A DNA stretch of 51,898 nt from Bacteroidetes bacterium GWF2_29_10 (lineage in GTDB: Bacteria; Bacteroidota; Bacteroidia; Bacteroidales; GWE2-29-8). A program made the position numbers and the translations under genes. Positions 23,473-32,342 of the stretch are shown here, piece by piece. The notes below the pieces were generated by a model. That model saw only the letters and a list, made by a program, of their open reading frames with translations, ran no database searches and was not told the origin of the DNA. The DNA lies in contig MEOD01000107.1 in assembly GCA_001768555.1 (NCBI GenBank), forward strand, positions 1-51,898. Reading direction: 5' to 3'. Numbering within the stretch: the first letter of the stretch is position 1; the number at the start of each line of letters is the position of its first letter.

Positions 23473-24039
23473 ATGGAACAAGAATCAATAGAACAAATAA
23501 GTTTAATGAAAAAGCAACTTGAAGAATTAACAAATAAAGTTGCATCATTAGAGAATTCCCGTAAGGATCAATTGTCAATGGCTATAGTTTCTGGAGACAT
23601 GGATAAGATTATGGCCGCAATGATAATTGCATTAGCTGCGTCGGCAATGGATACTCAAGTAAAGTTGTTTTTTTCTTTTTGGGCACTAGCTGCACTTCGT
23701 GATGAAAATAAGAAAGGTAAAGGAAAGGATTTTATATCAAAAATGTTTGGTATGATGTTGCCAAAGAGCAAAAACAACTTAAAGTTATCAAATATGAACA
23801 TGGCAGGTATGGGTCCGATGATGATAAAATATCTGATGAGAAAAAAGGGAGTTATGAGTTTAGATCAGATGTTTAAAGAAGCAGGAGAGCTAGGTATAGA
23901 AATTACGATTTGTGAGATGTCAATGGACTTGATGGGATTTAAGAAAGAGGAGATGATAAGCTATCCAAATTTGCGTTATGCAGGAGCAGGAACATTTGTA
24001 AATGAAGGAAATGAGAGCAGTATGCAGCTGTTTATTTAA
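23473..24039 (+). CDS. DsrE2-like sulfur carrier/transferase (DsrE/DsrF/DrsH superfamily)
   Basis: 188 aa. An N-terminal coiled-coil-like segment (about 5-30) precedes a DsrE-fold domain. The conserved Cys147 lies in ITICEMSMDLMG, the hallmark of DsrE2-type proteins, which bind sulfur as a persulfide on this residue. It is Met-rich (about 12%). A hydrophobic helix at about 46-75 (AMIIALAASAMD... FFSFWALAAL) is usual in this group and may bring it to the membrane. It is first in an operon with TusA (43 nt downstream), the known sulfur-exchange partner. Confidence 0.88.
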   Translation: MEQESIEQISLMKKQLEELTNKVASLENSRKDQLSMAIVSGDMDKIMAAMIIALAASAMDTQVKLFFSFWALAALRDENKKGKGKDFISKMFGMMLPKSKNNLKLSNMNMAGMGPMMIKYLMRKKGVMSLDQMFKEAGELGIEITICEMSMDLMGFKKEEMISYPNLRYAGAGTFVNEGNESSMQLFI

Positions 24040-24082
24040 AATAAAAAGAATTAAATTAATATAAATTTAAAAACATAATATT

Positions 24083-24334
24083 ATGACACAAGAAGAATTA
24101 AAAAATGTAGAAGTAGCAAAATCTGTTGATGCTAGAGGTACAGCTTGTCCTGGTCCACTATTAGAAGCAAAGAAAGCCATAGGAAGTATAAAGGCTGGAG
24201 ATATTATGGAAATATTATCAGCAGATGAAGGCACCAAAGTTGACATACCAAAATGGTGTGGGAAACAAGGACATGAATATCTTGGAGCAGTAGAAGAAAA
24301 TGGCTACTTCAAGGTTTACATGAAGAAGAAATAA
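24083..24334 (+). CDS. tusA: TusA family sulfurtransferase
   Basis: 83 aa. The TusA signature ARGTACPGPLLEAKKAI has the persulfide-carrying Cys22 in the CPxP motif. The second half, GDIMEILSADEGTKVDIPKW, completes the two-layer fold. It carries sulfane sulfur between DsrE-type proteins and Hdr-like or Dsr-type complexes. The MvhD-like gene begins 9 nt downstream. Its place between DsrE2 and Qmo/Hdr genes matches sulfur-oxidation (sHdr) loci more than tRNA thiolation. Confidence 0.93.
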   Translation: MTQEELKNVEVAKSVDARGTACPGPLLEAKKAIGSIKAGDIMEILSADEGTKVDIPKWCGKQGHEYLGAVEENGYFKVYMKKK

Positions 24335-24343
24335 TAAATTCTC

Positions 24344-24751
24344 ATGGCAGAAAACAACAAGAAAAGTGCTAAGATTTTAGTCTTTTCGACAGAAAAAATA
24401 TCAGATCCCGCTATTGATATGGCGGGATTGTTGAAATTGCATTATCCTCCAACGATTTATACGATAACCCTACCTTGTTCGAGTGGTATAAAATCTAGAT
24501 GGATTCTTCATGCTTATGAGAAGGGTTTTGATGGAGTTTTTATAGCTGCTGATGGTAGTGATTGTGTTTATGGGGAATCCTGCACAGAGAAGACGGGACA
24601 AATAGTTAGCCGTACTCATGAATTGATGAAACAGAAATCAATAGAGCCTGCCCGTTTAAAAATGGCAGCGATTTGTTCGGTTTGTAGCGAATCGTTTGTG
24701 AAACAAATAAAGAGTTTTAATGAATATTTACTAAAAAATTTAAACTCGTAA
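24344..24751 (+). CDS. MvhD/FlpD-like iron-sulfur delta subunit
   Basis: 135 aa. It matches the MvhD/FlpD fold: KILVFSTEK, LHYPPTIYTITLPCSSGIK, HAYEKGFDGVFIAADGSDCVYGE and EPARLKMAAICSVCSE. Cysteines 45, 74, 80, 111 and 114 could hold a [2Fe-2S] cluster, but the N-terminal Cys cluster of canonical MvhD is replaced (FSTEK). In Desulfovibrio QmoB this module is fused to the HdrA part; here it is a separate gene. The stop overlaps the next ATG by 1 nt. It probably passes electrons to the HdrA-type proteins. Confidence 0.82.
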   Translation: MAENNKKSAKILVFSTEKISDPAIDMAGLLKLHYPPTIYTITLPCSSGIKSRWILHAYEKGFDGVFIAADGSDCVYGESCTEKTGQIVSRTHELMKQKSIEPARLKMAAICSVCSESFVKQIKSFNEYLLKNLNS

Positions 24752-26055
24752 TGAAGATTGAACAAGAAAAAAATATTTCATTTGATGCGCTTGTTGTTGG
24801 AGGAGGTATTGCAGGAGGAGAAGCGGCATTAAATTTGGCTAATACAGGGTTTAAGGTTTTGCTTATTGAAAAAGATTTATCCTTAGGGGGTAAAATGATT
24901 ATGCTAAGTAAAGTCTTTCCTACGTTGGATTGTGCAGCATGTATAACAACGCCAAAAGTTTCAGAGATTGCGCGCCACTCAAATATCACAATATACACAA
25001 GTAGCGAAGTTAGTAGTATAAGTAAAATTGCCAAAGATAATTTTGAGGCTATTGTTATAAAGAAGCCACGCTATGTAGTAATTGAAGATTGCACTGCATG
25101 TCAATTGTGTGAAGAAGCTTGTCCTATTAGTGTTAGCGATCAATATCAGTATAATATGGTTGGACGTAAAGCTGCATTTATACCATTTAGCATAGCAAAT
25201 CCAAAGGCAGCGGCGATAGATATTGATAATTGCATATTGTGTGGAGCATGTGAAAAGGTTTGTCCAACTAATTGTATTGACTTTACGCAAGAGACAGAAG
25301 AGTATAGAGTCAGCATAAAAACAGTTATTTTGGCAACTGGATTTAAATTATTTGACCCAGTCTTGATTCCACGCTATGGTTATGGTGTTTATAAGAATGT
25401 AATTACATCAATGCAAATGGAACGGGAGTTGGCTCCGACACGTCCATTTAATACAGTTTTAAGACCTGGAGATGGAAAGGTTCCCGATAAGATTGCTTAT
25501 GTTCTTTGCACTGGTTCGCGAGATGCAACAATAGGTAATCCTATTTGTTCTCAAATTTGCTGTATGTATTCCATAAAACAATCTCAATTATTAATGGGAG
25601 CATTGCCAATGGCAGATGTAACAATATATTATATCAATATAAGATCTTTTGGAAAAGGATTTGAAGAGTTTTACCAACAGGCAAAAGGAATGGGCGTAAA
25701 TTTTGTAAAAGGGAAAATAGGTAAGATTACAGAAACCGAAAAGGGTAATCTAATTCTTCGTTATGAAGATATAAATGAGGGAATTGTAAAAGAGGAAGAG
25801 CATGATATGGTAATTCTTTCAGTAGGAGCACTTCCTAATCAGGATGCATCAAAATTGTTTAAAGGCGAAGAATTACAACTTGACCAACATAAGTTTATTT
25901 ACCAGTCAGATTTGCTTGGAAGCCCTTCCAAAACGAGTATTGAAGGAGTATTTGTTGCGGGGACAGCTTCTGGACCAATGGATATTCCAGACTCAATATT
26001 ATCAGCAGGTTCTGCGTCATCTGAAGCGATAAGTTATTTAATACAGAACAAATGA
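24751..26055 (+). CDS. QmoA/HdrA-like FAD iron-sulfur protein
   Basis: 434 aa. FAD-binding VVGGGIAGGEAAL (15-27), then FPTLDCAACITTPKV with Cys61/Cys64, the QmoA-type site near the flavin. Two inserted [4Fe-4S] sites: Cys114, 117, 120, 124 and Cys161, 164, 167, 171. The HdrA-family motif CTGSRDATIGN...ICSQICC lies in the second half. It is similar in size and architecture to QmoA of sulfate reducers. In Qmo, this subunit and QmoB bring electrons from quinone (through QmoC) to APS reductase, or the reverse. AprAB is not in the window. It overlaps the next gene by 4 nt. Confidence 0.88.
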   Translation: MKIEQEKNISFDALVVGGGIAGGEAALNLANTGFKVLLIEKDLSLGGKMIMLSKVFPTLDCAACITTPKVSEIARHSNITIYTSSEVSSISKIAKDNFEAIVIKKPRYVVIEDCTACQLCEEACPISVSDQYQYNMVGRKAAFIPFSIANPKAAAIDIDNCILCGACEKVCPTNCIDFTQETEEYRVSIKTVILATGFKLFDPVLIPRYGYGVYKNVITSMQMERELAPTRPFNTVLRPGDGKVPDKIAYVLCTGSRDATIGNPICSQICCMYSIKQSQLLMGALPMADVTIYYINIRSFGKGFEEFYQQAKGMGVNFVKGKIGKITETEKGNLILRYEDINEGIVKEEEHDMVILSVGALPNQDASKLFKGEELQLDQHKFIYQSDLLGSPSKTSIEGVFVAGTASGPMDIPDSILSAGSASSEAISYLIQNK

Positions 26056-27983
26056 AAAAGAAAATAGGTGTTTATATATGCCATTGTGGTGGCAATATTT
26101 CCGATTATGTTGATGTTGAAAAAGTAAAACAGGCAATAGAGAATGAAGGGGGTGTTTTTTTAGCAAAAACGACAATGTTTGCCTGTTCAGATTCGAATCA
26201 GAAGGACATGGTTGAAGATATAAAAAATAATGAATTGGATGGAGTTATTGTAGCCTCATGTTCTCCAAAACTACACTTGACTACATTTAGGAATGTCAGT
26301 GAGAGAGGTGATTTAAATAAGTATAGCTATGTTCATGCAAATATAAGAGAGCAAGCCTCATGGGCTCACTCTGATGACAAAGCAGGGGCAACAGAAAAGG
26401 CTATTCATATTGTAAAAGCCGCGATAGCAAAAGCTCGTTTGTCAGAATCACTAGAACCAAACAAAATAGTTGCAAAGAAAGCCGTAGCAATAATAGGAGG
26501 CGGTGTTGCAGGTATGAAAGCAGCTATAGCATTATCAAATATGGATTGTCCTGTTTACATTATTGAAAGGAAATATTTTGTAGGAGGACGAGTTGCTCAA
26601 TGGAATGAATTATTTACCACAAACGAAACTGGAAAAGATTTGGTAACTAGGCTTTATAATGATTTAGTTAAACGTTCAAATGTTACAATATTTACAGGAG
26701 CAGAAGTAGTAAAAAACACAGGAAGTATAGGTGATTTCAAACTAACTATAAAAATAACACCAAGATATATAAAAGAAAATTGTAATCAAGGGAGATTGCA
26801 GGAAGCGATTGATGCTTGTCCTGTGGAGCTTCCCGATGATTTTAATTTTAGCATAACTAATCGCAAGGCTATTTATCATAATTTCCCAAGTGAATATCCT
26901 CAACTGCCTGTTATTGACATCAAAAATTGCACACGTTGTGGAAAATGCGAACAAATTTGTGAAAGTATAGATTTTTCTCAAAAAGAAGAAAACATAGAGA
27001 TACAAATAGGTTCAGTGTTAATGGCAACAGGGTTTGACCCATACACTCCTATTGAAGGAGAGTTTGGCTACAAAGAGATAGAAAATGTTGTTACTCTACC
27101 GCAATTCAAACGGATGATTGATATGAGTGATAAAACGCTAACATTTAAAGGTAAGGAAATAAAAAATATTGCTTATATTTATTGTGTTGGCAGTAGGCAA
27201 GAAGAAAGAGAAAACAAATATTGTTCACGTTATTGTTGCACCTCAGCTATTCATGAGGCAATAATAGCAAAGAAGAAGTTTACAAATATAAATAATTTCC
27301 ATTTTAACCGTGGAATTAGAGCATATGGCAAGCAAGAAATTTTGTATAATGAATCATCTAAGATGGGTGATATTTATTTACAGTTAACAGAAGATTCTCC
27401 AGCGGTTGTATCAAAGAATGGAACAAAAACGATTGTAAAAACGAATGATATTTTAACAAATGGGAGAGAAATAGAAGTTGAAGCGGACTTGGTAGTTTTG
27501 GCAACAGGCATGGTACCTCGAGCAGATAATTCTGTTGGGTCTTTATTTAAATTGCCAAAAGGCAGGGATAAGTTTTTCAATGAAATCCATATGAAGCTTC
27601 GCCCTGTAGAAACGTTTATAGATGGCGTGACTATTTCGGGTTCATGTCAAGGCCCCAAAAATATAATGGAGTCAATTAATTCGGCTCTTTCTGCAGCAAC
27701 AAAATCATTCTCATATATAAGCAAAGGCGAATTAGAAACAGAACCAATTGTAGCGGTTGTTGATTCGGGTTTATGTACATGGTGTAATTTATGTTCGGAG
27801 GCCTGTCCATTTGATGCAATAAGCATGAAAGAAGAAGGTGGGAAATCAATAGCATTTATAAATAATTCTGTTTGTAAAGGCTGTGGAATGTGTTTACCAG
27901 TATGTCCGACAGATGCAATTGATTTAATTGCTTATTCAAACAAAGAAATAGAAAGCATGATTGATGCATTAGCAAATGATTAA
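26052..27983 (+). CDS. HdrA/QmoB-like flavin iron-sulfur subunit
   Basis: 643 aa. The N-terminal HdrA domain starts KKKIGVYICHCGGNISDYVDV (Cys10, Cys12). FAD-binding IIGGGVAGMKAAIAL is at 148-162. An internal cluster has Cys293, 296, 299, 303 and lacks the following Pro. The HdrA motif YCVGSRQEERENKYCSRYCC comes next. The C-terminal pair of [4Fe-4S] sites is Cys575, 578, 581, 585 and Cys608, 611, 614, 618. It is shorter than QmoB because the MvhD module is not fused (see 24344). It could act as bifurcating-type or Qmo-type electron hub. It is translationally coupled to the QmoA-like gene. Confidence 0.9.
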   Translation: MKKKIGVYICHCGGNISDYVDVEKVKQAIENEGGVFLAKTTMFACSDSNQKDMVEDIKNNELDGVIVASCSPKLHLTTFRNVSERGDLNKYSYVHANIREQASWAHSDDKAGATEKAIHIVKAAIAKARLSESLEPNKIVAKKAVAIIGGGVAGMKAAIALSNMDCPVYIIERKYFVGGRVAQWNELFTTNETGKDLVTRLYNDLVKRSNVTIFTGAEVVKNTGSIGDFKLTIKITPRYIKENCNQGRLQEAIDACPVELPDDFNFSITNRKAIYHNFPSEYPQLPVIDIKNCTRCGKCEQICESIDFSQKEENIEIQIGSVLMATGFDPYTPIEGEFGYKEIENVVTLPQFKRMIDMSDKTLTFKGKEIKNIAYIYCVGSRQEERENKYCSRYCCTSAIHEAIIAKKKFTNINNFHFNRGIRAYGKQEILYNESSKMGDIYLQLTEDSPAVVSKNGTKTIVKTNDILTNGREIEVEADLVVLATGMVPRADNSVGSLFKLPKGRDKFFNEIHMKLRPVETFIDGVTISGSCQGPKNIMESINSALSAATKSFSYISKGELETEPIVAVVDSGLCTWCNLCSEACPFDAISMKEEGGKSIAFINNSVCKGCGMCLPVCPTDAIDLIAYSNKEIESMIDALAND

Positions 27984-28015
27984 TATAAGAATCTTAATAA
28001 AAAACAAGATATATT

Positions 28016-28294
28016 ATGGAAGTTGAAAAAGGCAAGACAGCAAAATATCTTAGAGATAAACGAGAAGTTTCGCAAGATTTGAAGGATAATCTCAAGATAT
28101 TTAATAAGATAAAAAAAGAGATTTTAGAAGCACTCAAAGAAGGTGATTTAACCATAGATCAATTGACACAAAAGCTGAATATTCCGAAACATGAGGTTGT
28201 TTATTACTTAATGTCATTGATAAAATATGGCTTTGTGCAAACAGGCGAAGTGGATGATATGGATGAATACTTTTCTTATAAATTGAAAAAATAA
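28016..28294 (+). CDS. Winged-helix (ArsR-like) small protein in the Qmo operon
   Basis: 92 aa. A charged N-terminal part (MEVEKGKTAKYLRDKRE) is followed by a winged helix-turn-helix at about 33-88: ILEALKEGDLTIDQLTQKLN, PKHEVVYYLMSLIKYGFVQTG and a beta-wing. It has no Cys, so no metal or persulfide sensing through thiols. Its stop overlaps the QmoC-like start by 1 nt, so it is made in step with the complex. It could be a regulator or a structural subunit that uses the wHTH fold for protein contacts. Confidence 0.75.
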   Translation: MEVEKGKTAKYLRDKREVSQDLKDNLKIFNKIKKEILEALKEGDLTIDQLTQKLNIPKHEVVYYLMSLIKYGFVQTGEVDDMDEYFSYKLKK

Positions 28295-29346
28295 TGGCAA
28301 ACATAGATCCAAAATTCGGAAAAGCATTAAAAGAATATGGAGCAATTGATTTTAATGCGTGTTATAATTGCGGTACATGTACGGCAGTTTGTTCTTTATC
28401 TACACCAGAAGATTCTTTTCCTAGGGAAATGGTTAGGCTTAGTGTTTTAGGTTTGGAGTCAGATTTAACATCATCATTAAAGCCATGGATGTGTTATTAT
28501 TGTGGGGAATGTACAACGCACTGTCCACAAACGGCAAATCCAGGGGAGTTAATGATGTCTTTACGACGTTGGCTTACATCAAAATACGATTGGACAGGTT
28601 TTTCAGGATTGCTTTATAAATCGCTGCCTTTAAGCATTATAGTTTTTATAGTTACAGCTATTGGAGTAATTTTATTTGCAGCAGAAGAGTCATTTAATTT
28701 AGAGACAATAATACACTTTGGTCATTATTTTGAGATGATTGCTATAGGTGCAGTTTTTTCATTTATTCTACTACCTAACCTTATTAGGATGTGGTATTTT
28801 GTGATATTGAAGCCCAAAATAAAAGTTTCTTTTTCCACTTATTTGAAAAGCTTTAAAGAATTAATAATCCACATGTTTACGCAAAAGAGGTCATTGGGAT
28901 GTGATGATAATGAGGTTAGATGGATTGAGCATTTAATATTAGTAATTGGGTATTTATCATTGCTTTTTACAACAGTTTTTCTGGATTGGTTTTCATCTCA
29001 AAATCTATTTATAATATTACTTGGTTATGTTGAAAGTGCAATAATATTTGTGATAACAGTTATTTTTGTGCAAAGCAGAATGAATAAGAGCAAAGAAGTA
29101 AGTAAATTTTCGCAACCATCCGATTGGTTTTTTATAATCTGGCTTTTATTGATGGGGTTAAGTGCTTTTATGGTTAGAGCTTTTATTGATTTGGATATAT
29201 TGGAAAGCAATATTTGGATGTATTTAGTTCACCTGATTGTTTTAGTGCAATGGGCATTAATAATAGTTCCTTTTGGGAAATGGACACACTTTTTATATCG
29301 ATCATTTGCTATGTATTTTGATTCTTTGAAGCGGAATCAAGGGTAG
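28294..29346 (+). CDS. QmoC-like membrane subunit: HdrC-type ferredoxin fused to a cytochrome b/NarI-like domain
   Basis: 350 aa. Two [4Fe-4S] sites: Cys23, 26, 29, 33 (CYNCGTCTAVCS) and Cys67, 70, 73, 77 (CYYCGECTTHCP). About six transmembrane helices follow (about 109-130, 142-162, 208-230, 236-258, 274-293, 306-326) with His residues in the first and last (HFGHYF, LVHLIVL) that can ligate heme b. This is the QmoC/DsrM-like plan: it exchanges electrons with menaquinone in the inner membrane. It ends the operon that starts at 23473. Confidence 0.9.
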   Translation: MANIDPKFGKALKEYGAIDFNACYNCGTCTAVCSLSTPEDSFPREMVRLSVLGLESDLTSSLKPWMCYYCGECTTHCPQTANPGELMMSLRRWLTSKYDWTGFSGLLYKSLPLSIIVFIVTAIGVILFAAEESFNLETIIHFGHYFEMIAIGAVFSFILLPNLIRMWYFVILKPKIKVSFSTYLKSFKELIIHMFTQKRSLGCDDNEVRWIEHLILVIGYLSLLFTTVFLDWFSSQNLFIILLGYVESAIIFVITVIFVQSRMNKSKEVSKFSQPSDWFFIIWLLLMGLSAFMVRAFIDLDILESNIWMYLVHLIVLVQWALIIVPFGKWTHFLYRSFAMYFDSLKRNQG

Positions 29347-29433
29347 TACTAATTTTTCAGCAACAATTTAGGTACTTTTTATATAGAGAATTGGTTATTA
29401 TCTATTATTTTAAGGATAATTGTCAATTCTCTT

Positions 29434-29463
29434 TTTGATGTTATAGGTTTTTATTTAATTTTG
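29434..29463 (+). promoter_or_regulatory. Promoter of the ABC permease gene
   Basis: TTTG at 29434-29437 and TAATTTTG at 29456-29463 with 18 nt between, a good Bacteroidetes promoter; the ATG is at 29500. It shows that the permease is not part of the Qmo operon. Confidence 0.65.
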
Positions 29464-29499
29464 CAGAATATTTTAGAATAATAATTTTAAACATTATAA

Positions 29500-30915
29500 A
29501 TGAAAAAGATACTATTAATAATAGAAAGAGAGTACATGTCAAAGATAAAGAAGAAATCATTTATCATAATGACATTTTTAGGTCCTCTTTTAATGGCCGG
29601 ATTAATGATTGTTCCAGCTTTTATAGCAACAATGTCTGATAATGATGTAAAAAAGATAGCCGTTGTTGATGAGACTGGAGTTTTTTATAAAAAATTAAGT
29701 GATACCAAGCATATTAATTTTGATTACATAGTAGGGAAATCAATAAGTTCGGTTAAAGACAATTATATAAAAAATAAGGATAACACTCCGTATTATGGAA
29801 TTTTATATATTCCAAATGATGCCTTAAATAGTCCGTCCACAATAAGATTTATGTCAGAGGTGCAACCAAGCATGAATGTTAAAATTTATATAGAGAATAA
29901 GATACAAAAAGAAATAGAAGACATCAAACTAAAAGTTTCAGTTGGTGAGATAAAACAAACGCATCCAGAAATAGATTCATTAGTTTTAAGCTCTTTAATA
30001 GATTTACCTGCAAACATAAAAACAGATGTAAATATAGCAACGATACAATTAAAAGATGAGGGAGAAGAAGTCAGCTCTAGCTCAGAAGTAGCAACTATTT
30101 TAGGTATATTGTCAGCGTTTATGATTTATATGTTTATTTTTATGTATGGCACTCAAGTTATGCGAGGCGTAATGGAAGAAAAGACATCGCGTATAGTTGA
30201 AATAATAGTATCCTCAGTAAAACCATTTCAATTAATGATAGGAAAAATAGTTGGTATTGCATGTGTTGGCTTAACCCAATTTATATTATGGGTGATTTTA
30301 ACAGGAGCTATTGTTATGTATGCAAAGTCAGCATTTCCTGAATTTTACAATGCAGATAAGGCGAGCCAGTCAGTAAATATCTCAAACAATAAATTAGGAA
30401 TTGATAATAGTATAAATGCAGATGATGACACAGTAACTAAACCCACAGAGAATGAGGAAATCTTAAGGATATTAACAGCTATTAAATCAATTAATTATTG
30501 GGTTATAATTTTAAGCTTTTTGTTTTATTTTATAGGAGGCTATTTGCTTTACGCATCCCTTTTTGGAGCAATAGGAGCTGCGTGTGACAATGAGACAGAC
30601 ACACAGCAATTTATACTTCCTATTTCAATGCCATTGCTTTTAGGCATCATTATGGCTCAATTTATTGCAAATAACCCACAAGGGCCCATAGCATTTTGGC
30701 TTTCAATAATTCCGTTTACTTCACCTATTGCTATGATGATTAGAATTCCTTTTGGAGTTCCAGTTATTGAAGTTATCTTATCTGCAGTGTTATTAATAGT
30801 TGGATTTTTATTAACAACATGGCTTGCAGGCAAGATATATCGGACAGGAATATTGATGTATGGAAAGAAAATAACCTACTCAGAATTATTCAAATGGATA
30901 AAATATAAGGTTTAA
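29500..30915 (+). CDS. ABC-2 type transporter permease (NatB-like)
   Basis: 471 aa. An N-terminal cytoplasmic segment is followed by a first helix (about 21-44), a large extracytoplasmic domain (about 45-195) and five or so further helices (about 198-220, 240-275, 332-360, 370-390, 395-445). The motif GVMEEKTSRIVEIIVSSVKP is the signature of ABC-2/NatB permeases. No ATP-binding partner is next to it; one should exist elsewhere. Na+ or peptide export is suggested by family only. Confidence 0.85.
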   Translation: MKKILLIIEREYMSKIKKKSFIIMTFLGPLLMAGLMIVPAFIATMSDNDVKKIAVVDETGVFYKKLSDTKHINFDYIVGKSISSVKDNYIKNKDNTPYYGILYIPNDALNSPSTIRFMSEVQPSMNVKIYIENKIQKEIEDIKLKVSVGEIKQTHPEIDSLVLSSLIDLPANIKTDVNIATIQLKDEGEEVSSSSEVATILGILSAFMIYMFIFMYGTQVMRGVMEEKTSRIVEIIVSSVKPFQLMIGKIVGIACVGLTQFILWVILTGAIVMYAKSAFPEFYNADKASQSVNISNNKLGIDNSINADDDTVTKPTENEEILRILTAIKSINYWVIILSFLFYFIGGYLLYASLFGAIGAACDNETDTQQFILPISMPLLLGIIMAQFIANNPQGPIAFWLSIIPFTSPIAMMIRIPFGVPVIEVILSAVLLIVGFLLTTWLAGKIYRTGILMYGKKITYSELFKWIKYKV

Positions 30916-30940
30916 GAATTAAAATTAGATAAGGAACATT

Positions 30941-32230
30941 ATGAATATAAAAAAAAGTATTAAAGCTTTTTCCGATGCACAAGAACTAATACCAGGAGGA
31001 GTAAATTCTCCAGTTAGAGCGTTTAAAAGTGTGGGTTTAAATCCATTATTTATAAGTAGGGCAAAGGGTTCACGTATCTGGGATATTGATGACAATGAAT
31101 ATATTGATTTTGTTGCATCATGGGGACCATTGATTTTAGGACATTCGAATGCATCAATAGTTAATGCTATAAAAAATAATGTTTCGAATGGCACGAGCTA
31201 TGGGGCTCCAACTATTGCAGAAACAGAAATGGCAAAACTTATTATAGGAATGTTTCCATCAATAGAAATGGTTAGGATGGTTAATTCAGGGACAGAAGCG
31301 ACAATGAGTGCATTGCGATTAGCACGCGGCTATACAGGGAGGAATATTGTACTGAAATTTGAAGGTTGTTATCATGGGCATGCAGATAGTTTTCTTATTA
31401 AAGCTGGCTCTGGGGCTATTACTTTAGGATTGCCAGATAGTCCAGGAGTAACAGCAGCAACAGCAAAAGATACAGTAACGGTTGAATACAACAACATAGA
31501 TGCAGTCAAAAAACTTTTTGAAAAAATAGGGAAAGATATTGCTGCAGTAATAGTCGAACCAGTTGCCGGAAACATGGGTTTAGTAAAGCCTGAAAAGGAA
31601 TTCCTTATAGGTCTTAGAGAAATTACAAAAAAATATAAGTCATTGCTAATCTTTGATGAAGTAATTACAGGTTTTAGAATAGCAAAAGGAGGCGCACAGG
31701 AATACTATGGCGTTGATGCGGACATTACAACCTTGGGCAAGATTATTGGAGGAGGTTTGCCCGTTGGAGCTTATGGAGGAAAAAAAGAAGTAATGCAAAT
31801 GTTAGCACCATCAGGCCCAATATATCAAGCAGGCACACTTTCAGGTAATCCTTTGGCAATGATAGCAGGTATTACGATGCTTAATATACTAAAAAACAAT
31901 GCCAATATTTATGAAGAACTAGAAAGGAAAAGTGATAAGTTAGAAAAAGGGATTATTGAAAACTTAAATAAAGCAGGAGTGAATGGTGTTGTAAATAGAG
32001 TTGGGTCTATGATGACATTGTTTTTTACAGATAATAAAAAAGTGAAATCATTTAAAGATGCTATGACTTCAGACCGTGATAAATATGCAAGATATTTTAA
32101 AATCAATTTGGAATCAGGTATTTATTTGGCTCCATCACAGTTTGAATGTATGTTTGTTAGCACAGAACATACCGACAATGAAATAGAATATGTTATAGAA
32201 AAAAATTATAAAGCACTAAAAAAGTTATAA
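30941..32230 (+). CDS. hemL: Glutamate-1-semialdehyde 2,1-aminomutase
   Basis: 429 aa, the normal length. The PLP lysine is Lys267 in [15 protein letters not shown]. Other landmarks are [11 protein letters not shown] near the N-terminus, [14 protein letters not shown] and [12 protein letters not shown]. It converts glutamate-1-semialdehyde to 5-aminolevulinate in the C5 route to heme, siroheme and cobamides. It lies 25 nt after the ABC permease and may be cotranscribed. Tetrapyrrole synthesis fits with the heme b expected in the QmoC-like protein. Confidence 0.96.
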   Translation: MNIKKSIKAFSDAQELIPGGVNSPVRAFKSVGLNPLFISRAKGSRIWDIDDNEYIDFVASWGPLILGHSNASIVNAIKNNVSNGTSYGAPTIAETEMAKLIIGMFPSIEMVRMVNSGTEATMSALRLARGYTGRNIVLKFEGCYHGHADSFLIKAGSGAITLGLPDSPGVTAATAKDTVTVEYNNIDAVKKLFEKIGKDIAAVIVEPVAGNMGLVKPEKEFLIGLREITKKYKSLLIFDEVITGFRIAKGGAQEYYGVDADITTLGKIIGGGLPVGAYGGKKEVMQMLAPSGPIYQAGTLSGNPLAMIAGITMLNILKNNANIYEELERKSDKLEKGIIENLNKAGVNGVVNRVGSMMTLFFTDNKKVKSFKDAMTSDRDKYARYFKINLESGIYLAPSQFECMFVSTEHTDNEIEYVIEKNYKALKKL

Positions 32231-32342
32231 TTTTTAATCTATATACTAAAGAAGAACGATATTTTAAATTAGGACTCTCAAACATTCCTTGTTGGATATT
32301 TTTTATTTTTTAGTAAGTATTAATAAAAAATTATTATAGATT

